From the NCBI GenBank assembly GCA_025617745.1, contig CM046869.1, positions 10,559,168 to 10,623,167 of the forward strand: a stretch of 64,000 nucleotides of DNA, read 5' to 3'. The notes beneath the pieces are model-generated. The model had not been told where the DNA came from. It saw only the letters and a program-made list of their open reading frames with translations, and did not search any database. Position 1 is the stretch's first letter; every line of letters begins with the position of its first letter. The DNA comes from Heliocidaris erythrogramma. Lineage: Eukaryota > Echinodermata > Echinoidea > Camarodonta > Echinometridae. The position numbers were made by a program, and so were the translations under genes. Positions 36,231 to 46,633 of this stretch are shown in pieces.

Positions 36231-38400
36231 ACAACTAGAAAGGCCGTCAAAGGCGGCAGACCCACGCCTTAACCCAATAGGTTTTGTTTTGTTGCGATTA
36301 TTTTTGTAAGCAGTAGCCATTCAAAGGGGATAACAAGAGGCACATCTCCCCCCCCCCCCAATAAATTTTGCCATATCCAGGTCATAGCTTTGTGTTTCCC
36401 CACCCTTGAAAAAATTCTTCTGAAAAAGATATTTTATTATTGAAACATCCCTCCCCTAAAAGTAATTGATTAGACATGTCAGAGAGCGTGGCGTGGTGAG
36501 AAAAAAAATGTTAGCAATTTGTATTCAGTGTTCAGTCCAAGGCCGTACGCAGAAATTTTTTTCCTGGGGGGGCAAGATGATCGCTTTCAAAGGAAACCAT
36601 AACTTGAAGTCTAAAACCCGATTAAAAAAAAGTATGATTTTGAAATTTCCGCTGCGTACGGCCTTGGTTCAGTCATGTCAGTGTTAGTAAATGTATTCAT
36701 GTTCTATCTTTACATTGCAATTCGGGTTGTTTTTTTTTTTTCATCGGGCTTGGATAAAATAAATATGACGACAAAAGAAGTTGGATCTCGACATGCGAGG
36801 CACAGAGCTTACTCACTCAGTACTACAGTCAGCCGGCCCCAGGCACTTCGCGACAGTGCTGTGTATAGTTATGTACGTACACTACAGCTACTCAGCCACT
36901 CACTCAGATCAACACACGCGAACACTCGCGAGTGCGATAGACTCACTCACGTTGAACAAACGCACCAGATTTTCACCGAAAACAATTAAAATCACGTACT
37001 ACACGTCCACCAGGATAAAATAAATCACAAAAACTTCCACAACAAAGTGGAAAGAACCGGGGAAAATAAACAGAAATGCACAGAAGATAAGAAATAGGAG
37101 AAATTAGACGTGCTAGGCTATACGTATACCGTATACCTAGCCGCTTTCGATTTCGCAACGAGAGTACAGTTCAAGCGCGAAAAATCCCTTGTTGCTGGGA
37201 TACGTTGGCTTTGAATATTCATTGCAGGCTCGTGCGGATTTGAAGTGAAATAGCAAATAATGGGTCTAAAAGTCTTCTAAAATTCATAAACCTGAAATAG
37301 ATTTTTGGTGAGACGAAGTAATGAGTGTTTTGATTGACCAAAATATTTCTGCATCGGCAGGCGAAGTTTGGGGTCATCAAACTTTCTAGTTTCTATCCTG
37401 TCACTCTCTGAACTGAAGTTCCTATACTTTACTACAGGGTCAAAAGTTCAAGGTCACACAGAATTTGCAGGGGTCAACCACTCACGGGTACATTTCTGTA
37501 AAATAGTTGGTATTTTCTGTCGCATGTACTGAAGGTATGGGGGAAAAATAAGATAAATATTTTAAATACCTTGCTTTCAAATTCAGCCCTTAAAAATCTC
37601 ACTCCTACATCAAATGGCCGTTAGGAAGAACTTTTGATATTTTCAGCAAAATCCAAAGTCAAAATCTTGTCCAAAACCGGAGAAATCCCCGCCGATTTGT
37701 TTCGCGATCGCGTATTGTTTACATACTGCCGATGTCTTAGACTAAAATCGGCCAATAAATTTTTTGTCCACGAAAAACTCGGGATCGCAAGCGCACATCG
37801 ATCTTTACGATCGCGCACACAGAAAATCGGGACTTTTCCGTGTACGCCATATAGGGACCGAATTTTTAAGGACAAAACTCTTTTGGGGAGATGTCAGCGC
37901 CCGCGGCGACAAGGAAATGTACACAATGACTCCGATAGCTCGTTTCGCGAGAATCGAGAGTAAATTCAGATTTCATTTTTTGAAATATATTTTCCAACAT
38001 CGGTGAGTTGAATTTATTGTATTTCTTGAATATTTTGGGGTCGGTTTTTGTAAATTAAATGCCGATTTTGAGTGAATGTTGGTGACTTTTGTGCAGTGGT
38101 GTTTTAAAAAGTTGAGGTGTATGACTGCCTACATTATACACACGAAGTATAGGAATGTAGCTATGAGTGGGGTCAACCAATCATCACCAAAATCTAATCG
38201 ATTCTTTCCTGTCACTTTCTGAACATTCCCTGAAAATTTGGTGCAAATCCGTTCACCCGTTCTCTTGTTATCTTGTACACAAACAAACAAACAAACAAAC
38301 AAACAAACATACAAAAAAACAAACAAAAAAAAAACAAACAAACATACGGAGCCCTTTACATAACCCTGCCGATTTCATCGGCGTGGGTAATTAACATTAC
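36231..38400. mobile_element. Split pearl/HINE-like element around inverted block
   Basis: The head AACTAGAAAGGCCGTCAAAG (36234) and the tail with CCGTTCACCCGTTCTCTTGTT, a (CAAA)n microsatellite (38279-38345) and TAACCCTGCCGATTTCATCG (to about 38390) look like the two ends of one element. Between them lie other inserts, including the hAT MITE at 36538, and the inverted 37500-38165 block. It is an interpretation from end motifs only. Confidence 0.4.
36538..36666. mobile_element. 129-bp hAT-type MITE with 8-bp target duplication
   Basis: The ends CAAGGCCGTACGCAG and CTGCGTACGGCCTTG are perfect inverted repeats. Both sides are flanked by GTTCAGTC (36530-36537 and 36667-36674), an 8-bp duplication typical of hAT elements. 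It is present only in copy B, so it is younger than the segment duplication. Confidence 0.85.
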
Positions 38401-38986
38401 ACATGTTGTTACAATACAAACAACAAGTTGTGAAGCTGTAGAATTTGTACCGCTTCATTTATAAATTCTGCTGATTTATTCGCTCTTCTTATTCTCCTAA
38501 CGACGGCCAGAGCATTCTGACCGGAACGTGGAGTTATTCCAACTCACATGGTTGTACCGCAAACCTTTTTTCTGAATATTCATATATTGGATGAGTGACC
38601 TGGCCTGACTCGGCGGCTGATGTGTATATAATTTACTACGGTCCCATTAATTGAAAATCGCGGGGGTTCAGCCTAAACTAAAGTTTAGGATAAGTTGTGA
38701 TTTCGACTATTAATACTTACTGACGCCCTTGTTTCTTCTGTGGTTGTACGTGTGGTAGTTTGTGCAAACGTTGTTCTTGTACTTGCCATTTTGGAGTTTA
38801 GTAAGAACCTTCAGAAGGCAAAACAAGGGGTGTTTAGAAGATTATTTCTTGACTAGGTAGCATCTACTCAGTCCTACTTGATTGTTCGATCCTGTGTATG
38901 CTGTTTGTCCGTCGAGTGACGTCAACAGCGCTGGTCGATTTTGATAGTTACGTCACTGATGCAGAATTAGAAGTCACGAGAAATCC

Positions 38987-39799
38987 TAGTTATTCCTACC
39001 TTATTTATAATGTTGGCTTGTGTGAAAGCAGAAAACTGGGCAGAAAAATAAGAAAAACAGGATGGTGAAAGTTTTAAAGAAATTGGACAAGGAATAAGAA
39101 AGTTATGGATGTTTGATAAATGAGATCACTACATCTAAGCGAATCTCAAATTGGCAATTTGGTGAGTCGATTGTGACATACTTGTGGACAATGTACGTAC
39201 ACAAAAATATAATTACTTTGCAGTTTCTCTGAAGCGCCTTTACCCTCTGGGCAGTACTAAAAGTAGATTGGAGATGGTTATATTGTTATAGGTCCTCATG
39301 AAAGAAAAAGACCATACTGAGTAATACATTTAAAAAAGAAATACATTACTTTTAGTTTAGATTCAGGGGGTTCGAACGAGCCCCCCCCCCCCCCCCCCCC
39401 CTGAGGGTGAGCAGAGGTCCGCTTGAAAAAAAAAAAAAAAAAACAAGAAAAGGCGAGGGGAGAGATGATGGAAAGGGAAAATAAAGATAGCGATCGTTCT
39501 GTCGATTATTTAATACATTTCATTTCTTCCTAATCTGGCAATTCTATAATTAATCAATGTCGTCTTTCACCATTCATTTTCGAATAGTTTGTACGTTATA
39601 CCATGTTGCAATCGATTTTTTTCAAAGCATCATTCAAAGAATTATTTGTAGTAGGTCCATGGCAGGCCTGTAAGGGGGGGGGGGGGGGGGGGGGGGGTCA
39701 GAGGGTTCGAATTTCCCCCCAAAGGCTTAGCCAAGATTTTTCAAAGGGGGGGGGGGGCAGACGTGAAGGATCCAACTGTATAGCCAGGATTTCATTTTT
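38987..39799. mobile_element. MITE family A copy (39000-39360) and homopolymers
   Basis: From 39000 to about 39360 the sequence is the reverse complement of MITE family A (TTGTGTGAAAGCAGAAAACT, GAATCTCAAATTGGCAATTT). Then come a C run (about 39381-39402), an A run (about 39428-39443), G runs at about 39676-39697 and 39747-39757, and no gene. Confidence 0.6.
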
Positions 39800-40734
39800 A
39801 GGGAGCGCTTGTGAGCGAAGAGTGCAAAGCCCTGACGTTTTACAGCAATTTTGAGAGAAAGATAACAGCTTGTAGCAAACAATGTTTCAGGCGGATATTT
39901 AGACTTCGACGCCCGACTGCTTTTCAGTTGCTTGGACGTAATATTGCACTGTATTATGTAACAGGGGTGGGTGCAGGGAGGGGGAGTTTCTCTCCTCCCG
40001 CGCGAAGCGCGAAAGCTCTTACGTTTTACAGCAAATTTGAGAGAAAGATAAACGGCTCGCAGCAAACGCAGCAAATTTTCTTTTTGGCGGAAACTGATAG
40101 TTCGACGCCCTGACTGCTTTTCAGTTATTTGGACGTAATACTGCACTGTATCAGAGATGGGTGCAAAGAGGGGCAGTTTCCCAAAGCGCGAAAGTTCTGA
40201 CGATTTTGCAAATTTGAGAGAAAGATTACAGCTTGTAGCAAACAAATTTTTAGGCGGAAAATTATGGTTCGACGCCCCGACTGCTTTTCAATTACTTGGA
40301 CGTAATCCCTGATAGCAGAAAGTGTTAAAAATGACGTGATATTTACGTCGTGGTTTTCGTCTTTTTTACGTCCTGTAATTACGTCAATAAGACGACAACT
40401 TGCACCAACGCAAGACGTCAAGAGGACGTCTTATTTTGACGTCATCTCTACGTCTTCATTCCTCTTCCCTGATAGCAGAAAGTGTTAAAAATGACGTGAT
40501 ATTTACGTCGCGGTTTTCGTCTTTTTTTACGTCCTGTAATTACGTCAATAAGACGACAACTTGCAGCAACGCAAGACGTCAAGAGGACGTCTTATTTTGA
40601 CGTCATCTCTACGTCTTGTACACTGTAAAAACTGTAAAAAAAAGTGCTACTTTTAGGGGCATGTATAGTGACTGCACCTGAAATGCTGTTTATAGCACTT
40701 GTATAGTGTGCTAATTTACCAGCCAAAAAAAATG

Positions 40735-40800
40735 TGACCGTGGCGAGCCTCGAACCAGGTTCCGCTGATTGAGAGGCGCTGACGTTACTATGGACTAATT
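40735..40800 (-). tRNA. tRNA-like sequence in TIR element, minus strand
   Basis: Read on the minus strand: an A-box-like TTAGTCCATAGTAACG and a B box CTGGTTCGAGGCTCG. It does not fold into a complete cloverleaf, so it is an internal-promoter relic, not a gene. Confidence 0.35.
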
Positions 40801-40911
40801 ACGAATGCTTCTTGCAATCCAGTTTAGTCATGGGAGTCAAGTAGATAACATGAACTATGTGGTGTCGTAAATTCACTTTGCAACAATATGATCTGCTCTA
40901 AATCGTACAAT

Positions 40912-40977
40912 GTGAGTTAGCCTAGCGGTAATGCCAGCAATTCTCGATCAGCGGACCCTGGTTCGAAGCCCGCCCAA
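40912..40977 (+). tRNA. tRNA-like sequence in TIR element, plus strand
   Basis: The A-box-like TTAGCCTAGCGGTAATGCC and B-box CTGGTTCGAAGCC are about 30 bases apart. It is related to the minus-strand sequence at 40735-40800, so the pair forms an inverted arrangement. No full cloverleaf was found. Confidence 0.4.
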
Positions 40978-41400
40978 ATCATTTTTTAATGAATGTTTAG
41001 CAGTTTAAGGAGCCGGTCCAGCTCCCGTGAAAGTGCTGAAATAGCACGCTGTGTGCATTCAATAGCACTCTGAGTGCAGTCCCTATGCATGCCCTCAAAA
41101 AGTGCTATATACAGCACTTCAGTTTTTACAGTGTACAGATGACGTCAAAATAAGACGTCCTCTTGACGTCTTGCGTTGGTGCAAGTTGTCGTCTTATTGA
41201 CGTAATTACAGGACGTAAAAAAGACGAAAACCACGACGTAAATATCACGTAATTTTTAACACTTTCTGCTATCAGGGATATTGCACTGTATGTAATAGGG
41301 GTGGGTGCAGGGAGAGGAGAGTTATTTCCCCCTTCCCGCGCGAAGCCCTAAAACTCTGTAGCAAATTTCGAGAGAAAGATAACGGCTTTTTCGCTCTCGC

Positions 41401-42104
41401 TTTTTTTTTTTTAGTGGCTGAAGGGGGGGGGGGGTGGCATGCCCCCCGGTGCCCCCTGTCTACCCCAGTTCCCCCCCCCCCCCCAAAGCTGGGGAGCAGA
41501 AATTTGCTTGAACAAAAAAAAAAAAAAGAATCATAAGGCGAAATCAAAAATCCAAAGTGATATCTTTTGTCCTGCAACTTCATAACATTGCACAGCTATT
41601 TATAAGTCTTTGACCATTCATTTTCGGAATTTATTTTTATTTTGCTCTCAATTTTGTCAAAGACTGAAAGAGTTCAAAGAGATATTCAAAATCGTCACCC
41701 GCTCGTTGTAAGGTCTTGTCTATGTGACGAATTTGAATGACAATTTCTTGAAATGGACTTCCCCAAATAAAATAAAATTTTGCAGCGGATTGCCAGGTCG
41801 GACGAATTCGATCATCTAGCATATAGATTCTATTTTATTTTTCCTGCGAGGAAAACAAATCATGCAATTAAAAACAATCGCAGAAAGGAAAATATTTCTC
41901 AGTAATTGACCTGATTACGTCATGCATAATACATGCAGGAATGAAACATGTCTTATTTGAATAAAATCCGAGTAACCAACAACGCCCAATTTTCTATGCC
42001 CTTTAAACCATTTATAGATATAAACACACTTGATTGAATTATTCCTTTCAGTCTGATATATCACTTGCAATTTATATTAAACATTAACCCATTCATCTTT
42101 TTTT
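41401..42104. other. Intergenic with G/C runs, no gene
   Basis: Poly-T, poly-G and poly-C blocks (about 41399-41485) and an A run (about 41512-41527), then AT-rich DNA. No gene was recognised. Confidence 0.4.
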
Positions 42105-42470
42105 ATTTGATTTGATTTATTGGTTTCTGCATCATATTTAAATATACATTTTCATGAACATAAAGTGTAAGATCTGATACATTTTTCCGAATTCATATTT
42201 ACATATTAAACAAACGAACTTTAAAAAGTATATGTAATGCCTAATTAACGTCAAGTAGATACGGCATTGTTAAAGCATAAGCAGGTAGCTTGAAGTACCT
42301 GCAGCACTCGGCTGTAACGGTTTTTAATATATGATTGAAATAAGAAAGTAAGTAAGTTACTTGCGAAGAAGAAAAGTAAATGGAAAGGGAAGGAGTTTCT
42401 TTAGAGACAATAATATATAACAATACACCTACTGATGGGATTATCAAGTACAATTGTAAAGATCAATGTT
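42105..42470 (-). mobile_element. Probable LINE 3' end
   Basis: TTTGATTTGATTTATTGGTT then TCTGCATCATATTTAAATA resembles, on the minus strand, the LINE 3' UTR plus (AAATC)n tail seen at 26687. The coding part is absent. Confidence 0.35.
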
Positions 42471-43094
42471 ACAATTAAGTGCCACGTTGTTTTGCATGTT
42501 TATATTTTAGACAATGGAAATAGATTAGGTAATACAGAGTGTATATCAGAAAAAAAAAATCCCCATTTTCCTTAAATTGCCTAGTACATGTACAAGCAAA
42601 ACATACAGTATGTATATTATACTGCTGTAAATTATAATAATAATAATAAAGATGAAAAGCACATCATAAATTATGCAGTCTCTCTATACGCTTTATATAC
42701 AATGTAAATACAACAAATGAAAAAACCCACAATTTCATTGTTCTATATTTTGATTGTTAGTAATGGCATAACAAAATCTACGATTAAAATTAGATAATTT
42801 CGTAAACTTATTATCACGAGAAAGCTCACAACTATATAAAATTAAATAACACTTTGTTAAGAGAAATGCCAACATTACATCTTTATTAATTACGAATAAA
42901 AATCATTTATGCAAGGTAATGAAAAAAATATCAATACTTTATCACAACGACTGTAATCGCGTAAGTCGTATATGAATATTTTTTACCTCTAAAAGACTAC
43001 TACACAGCATATTTTTCGAAACAAAAATGTTGTTTAAATGTACACCCAAATTTTCTAAAATTTGTCACCAAACACTACACCTTTCACAGAAAAC
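42471..43094. other. AT-rich intergenic DNA, nothing recognised
   Basis: Contains a short (ATA)n near 42636. No gene. Confidence 0.3.
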
Positions 43095-43255
43095 ATTGAA
43101 ACAAAGGAACCGTTTTCATAAAATTTTTATCGATAACGAGTGTCACATTTCTATAACGAATTTGCTCACAACCAATCAGATGCAATGATTGCAGTATAGC
43201 TTAGAACAGTTATTGTAACTTGTTATTGATAACAAGTTTTATGAAACGGGGCCCA
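43095..43255. mobile_element. Diverged MITE, GAAACGG ends
   Basis: The left CCGTTTTCATAAAATTTTTATCG and right TTATGAAACGGGG ends are inverted with mismatches. The interior TAACGAATTTGCTCACAACC recalls the 20273 family core. No flank duplication was resolved. Confidence 0.4.
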
Positions 43256-46200
43256 GACGGCAGAAACACTAACTGGGTGATACAAAAATCTGTTTTGAAC
43301 GCAACTTCTTGCATCTCTACGCAAACTTCATGTATGACTTTCAATAAACCACCCAAAAATGTTCATAAACGTCACAATGTACAGGTAGCATTAAACATTT
43401 TAAAGCGTGACGTGTATTACATCTATCTTACATTACTGAAAAGAACATTTTCTTCTCCATACACATATAGCATGGGAAATCGAAGCATTAATAGTTGTTA
43501 AGTTTCAAAATTTATACACAGTATCGGTCAAGGCCATAGATTACGTGATATTGTGTTTTTCTTGACGCATCTTGATAGTCTTATCAAAATGATTGTTGAG
43601 TTCCAATGGCTATTTTGAAAGCAAAAAGAGGACAAAATGTATGTCCGGTTGGAAAATTCTGTTTTCCACTTGAAATATGTTTTATTTTCGTTTTGGGAGC
43701 ATGTTCTTCTTTACCTACTACCTAGAAATTTCACAATGTGGATAGAACCTCATCTATTAATTTTAAGTTAAAGAAACAACACTCTTTCATCTTATATGAG
43801 ATCATCGGCTACCAGCAATAAGGACGTTATAGCTGCAATGGTCTTTCTGTGGAGAGGCGAATCATGGCAAAGCGAATCAGCCATAACATGACCAACACTA
43901 GAGATGTGATTTCTTCAAACATGCAGGCGTGCCATGCACAGCGACCATTAAATGGAATTCGTTCTACCCTTATAGGGGCCGCAGAGCGTTTTTGAAAGGG
44001 GGGAATTGATCTGATTTCACACATTAATGACAATTATAGAACCTTTTTTTCCGATATTTTATGAACGTGGTCTCCTCAAAAAAAGTGTACGTGGCTGCAG
44101 CCCCCAGCCCCCCCCCCCCCCCCCCCCCCCCGGACCCGCGGCCCATGCCTTGCAAGTGTATCCCAAAATACAGAAATGAAGGGAATTCATATTTAACCTG
44201 TTTCACTTTTACCAACACTGTGCAGCATGCATTTTACATTAAAGTACGGTACCGATGTATTTTACGATGGGATGTTCACTTGGCAGATTGTCGCGATCGC
44301 ATCCATATGTCCCCAAAGACACCGTTTGTCGTCCATTTTACCACTCGTCCTATGCAAAGCCATGCAGTGAGCTGCTAAAGCATTAGGTTGCCCATCTCCC
44401 CAGTCTGAAAATTAAAAAATGAATAATAAAATAGTAATATCAATGATAATATACAGCCCTGGAAAAAAAGTATTAGACCAAGCTTCTGTAATAAGGGTAC
44501 AAAATTATAAAACTGATTTTTCTTTGTATTTCATTGAATGAATAACAAATTCCAGCAATTGTACCTTGCTTTCATGGGCGTTAATCGGTGGGGGACAGGG
44601 GGGACACGTCCCCCACGATTTTTGGGGTGGGGGACATCCAGTGGCGGCACCAGGGGGGGGGGGCATGGGGGGCATTTGCCCCCCCCCCCCCAGTTGCCCC
44701 CCAATAATTTTCGGAGTGAAAAAAAATAAAAGGGTGGAATTTTTTTTTTTACTTGGGGCCGTCTTTCTTGGCTTTTTTTTTTTTTGCTTGTCAGGGAATT
44801 ATGGAGGGAAACTGGGCCCCATAACCCCTTTACTGAACGTTGTTTGGACGTTTGGCGATAATTTTTTCCCCTTTTTTCTGGGACGCACTGTATTGTACTT
44901 GCGATCACTGATGATTAAAGCCGCTGTTTAACATTGTGGTTGATCGATTTAAAAAATTCTAAAACTGAACTGCCTGACCTGTCTAATTATGTTCAGATGG
45001 ATGAAAAAACAACCAAGGATGCAAAAATAATGATAGCAACACATTCACTATCGAGATATTTATGAACATTGTATTTATTATGAGTCTCATAATAATTCTG
45101 TCACAGTAGTCTATGGGGTGATACTTTCGGTTTTCACTTTTTTGAAGCACTAAATGATAATCTTGAAGCATAATTTTTTCGCAGGTTCATTTTGACATCC
45201 CATCAGATATTCTGATAACATGTATAGACAAGCAGCTCAGATTTTTAAAACTGAACACAATGTGAGCCAATGCCTTTAAGATAATCTTCAACTAGCAAAT
45301 TCGGCCACTGCATGTGGGTGGCAAACAGATTTAAAGCTTTTGAATCAGACAGTAGCCATTATAATTATCATTATATGTGAATTCATCGGATATTTGACAG
45401 AATTGGTACAATTCACTCTCAGTTAAAGTCAGTCAGATTTGCTACTTTGTCATAAGTTTGTGATGGCAGTCTAAGGACCATAAATTCCCATTTTACCGTC
45501 AAAAATCTTTCCTATTTTCTGAGATTAGTCATGACAGTGTTCTTGCATTCATGCACGTTGATATAATGACAATCAATTTCGTTTAGAAAGAGCCCCACCC
45601 ATCCCCCCCCCCCCCCCCCCCAAGAAAACAAATGTATTTTGATAAATGTGTATATTCATAAAAAATTTATTTCGTATACGAGTCTATTCTTTATCACTTA
45701 TATTATGTTTTAAAAAAATGTTTATTTTTCATATAAATGCATATGTACAAAACAACCCTTAGATACAATAAATACAAATTGCGAAAATAAAGGTATGAGG
45801 AAAGTGTATCTCAGAAAATAAGGGAATTTGGCCGTCAAGTCATCAGTGTGCAAATGTCACCACAAACTCAAATTTGTCAATACATGTATGTCTCAATCAG
45901 ATAGTGTTTTTTTAATGAACATATTCATAGCTTTCCTATAAATATTTGGTCAAATTTTTCTTTTAAATATGTACTGTCATTATTAAAATAATTATTTTCC
46001 ATTGCAAAAATTTGAACCTACTATCGATATAGCGAAACGCCTTATTGAGTGCTGATTGCCAGGCATTAACAATATAGCAAAACCACAAGAGCACCCAAAT
46101 TAATGTACGAGAAAAAGTGAATACATTCAGTGAGATCTTTGTGTCTCAGAAAACACATTTCCCCATAACTGTCTTACCTAATTAAGTTATGCTGTACACG

Positions 46201-46393
46201 TGGGTATTTGTGGTGAATAACATAGACCCTTAAACAGAGAGCTGAAGAAGACATGCATACAACAATGTTGCAGCATTTATATTGCATACTGCAGTCATAT
46301 AATTAAATAGTGCATCCAATTTACATATTCCTTTCAAGGGATATAAATAAAGCACAAGAAATCCTTAGGCACCCATCAAGCAGATATACAGAG
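43256..46393. other. Intergenic with homopolymers and terminus-like motifs
   Basis: GGCTGCAGCCCCCAG then a C run lies at about 44096-44130. CAGTGGCGGCACCAG plus a G run, with a C run following, lies at 44640-44700. CCTGGAAAAAAAGTATTAGA near 44459 recalls Tc1-like ends, but no partner end was matched. A C run lies at 45603-45622. No coding region was recognised. Confidence 0.35.
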
Positions 46394-46460
46394 AATTCTG
46401 AAATACATGATGTAGTGAGGTATATAATATATACCTCACTACATCATGCATTTCAGAATT
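46394..46460. repeat. 67-base near-perfect palindrome
   Basis: AATTCTGAAAT, a mismatch, then CATGATGTAGTGAGGTATAT pair with the reverse complement ending ATTTCAGAATT at 46460, leaving almost no loop. It could be a tiny MITE or a cruciform-forming sequence just upstream of the Penelope-like remnant. Confidence 0.8.
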
Positions 46461-46523
46461 ATCTAACTTTATGCATGTATACGTTATATACATATATGCA
46501 TAAAGGTTTGTGAACTGGGTGCA

Positions 46524-46633
46524 ATGGACAGCATAAATGCAATCATCCGTTGTGCAGGAGAACTTTCCATGGATGGCCCACTGAGACTTCAGCTCTACAT
46601 AGGAGAAACTAAGCGCCGAGTAGCTGATCGTGT
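46524..46633 (+). pseudogene. Penelope-like element, 5' part of GIY-YIG domain
   Basis: In frame from 46524 the sequence ends with LYIGETKRRVADRV, the GIY-YIG endonuclease motif at the C-terminus of Penelope-like retroelements (usual form YIGETxRRLxDRFxEHLRSI). The frame is broken at ATCGTGT (46627-46633), where an L2 LINE has inserted. The domain resumes at 48506. No Penelope reverse transcriptase was found upstream, so the element is 5'-truncated as well as interrupted. Confidence 0.8.

Larger units (their letters stand above)
33411..38986 (+). repeat. Duplicated long segment, copy B
   Basis: Colinear with 1-2760 and 3515-4863, with small indels. It lacks the 754-bp insertion of copy A. 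It carries about 1.25 kb of extra sequence (36231-37480), has 37500-38165 inverted relative to copy A, and has a further insert at 38165-38440. The inverted block lies between the head and tail of a pearl-like element. Confidence 0.85.
40621..41133. mobile_element. CACTGTAAAAACT TIR element nested in the outer element
   Basis: The ends CACTGTAAAAACT and AGTTTTTACAGTG are perfect inverted repeats, with subterminal AGTGCT words, at the centre of the outer foldback (TGTAC around both junctions). It carries two tRNA-like sequences facing outward from the centre. It is the empty-site reference for the Harbinger-like MITE in the 50-kb copy. Confidence 0.75.
40307..41277. mobile_element. CCCTGATAG TIR element (outer), AT duplication
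   Basis: It starts CCCTGATAGCAGAAAGTG and ends with the complement CACTTTCTGCTATCAGGG. The TIRs are about 150 bp and rich in ACGTC words. Compared with the uninterrupted units at 39930 and 40130, insertion duplicated AT. The left TIR is present twice (40307 and about 40469), an internal tandem duplication. Another copy in the opposite orientation is at 50097-51442. The centre is occupied by a second element. Confidence 0.8.
39800..41400 (+). repeat. Roughly 180-bp tandem repeat, about 3.5 units, split by a transposon
   Basis: Units share GAGAGAAAGATAACAG, CGACGCCC(C)GACTGCTTTTCA and TTGGACGTAATATTGCACTG, followed by GGTGGGTGCAGGGAG and CGCGCGAAGCGCGAAA. The third unit is interrupted at GGACGTAAT by the element at 40307-41277 and resumes at ATTGCACTG. 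Short translated frames across it are shadows of the tandem structure. Confidence 0.75.

Noticed and set aside
3776-37963. FRDRVLFT-type ORFs in both copies on opposite strands
   Set aside because: They mark the inverted block. Both frames are interrupted by indels and match no family known to me.
44455-44930. Tc1-like transposon from a GGAAAAAAAGTATTAGACC motif
   Set aside because: Only one terminus-like motif was seen. No matching inverted end or transposase fragment was found.
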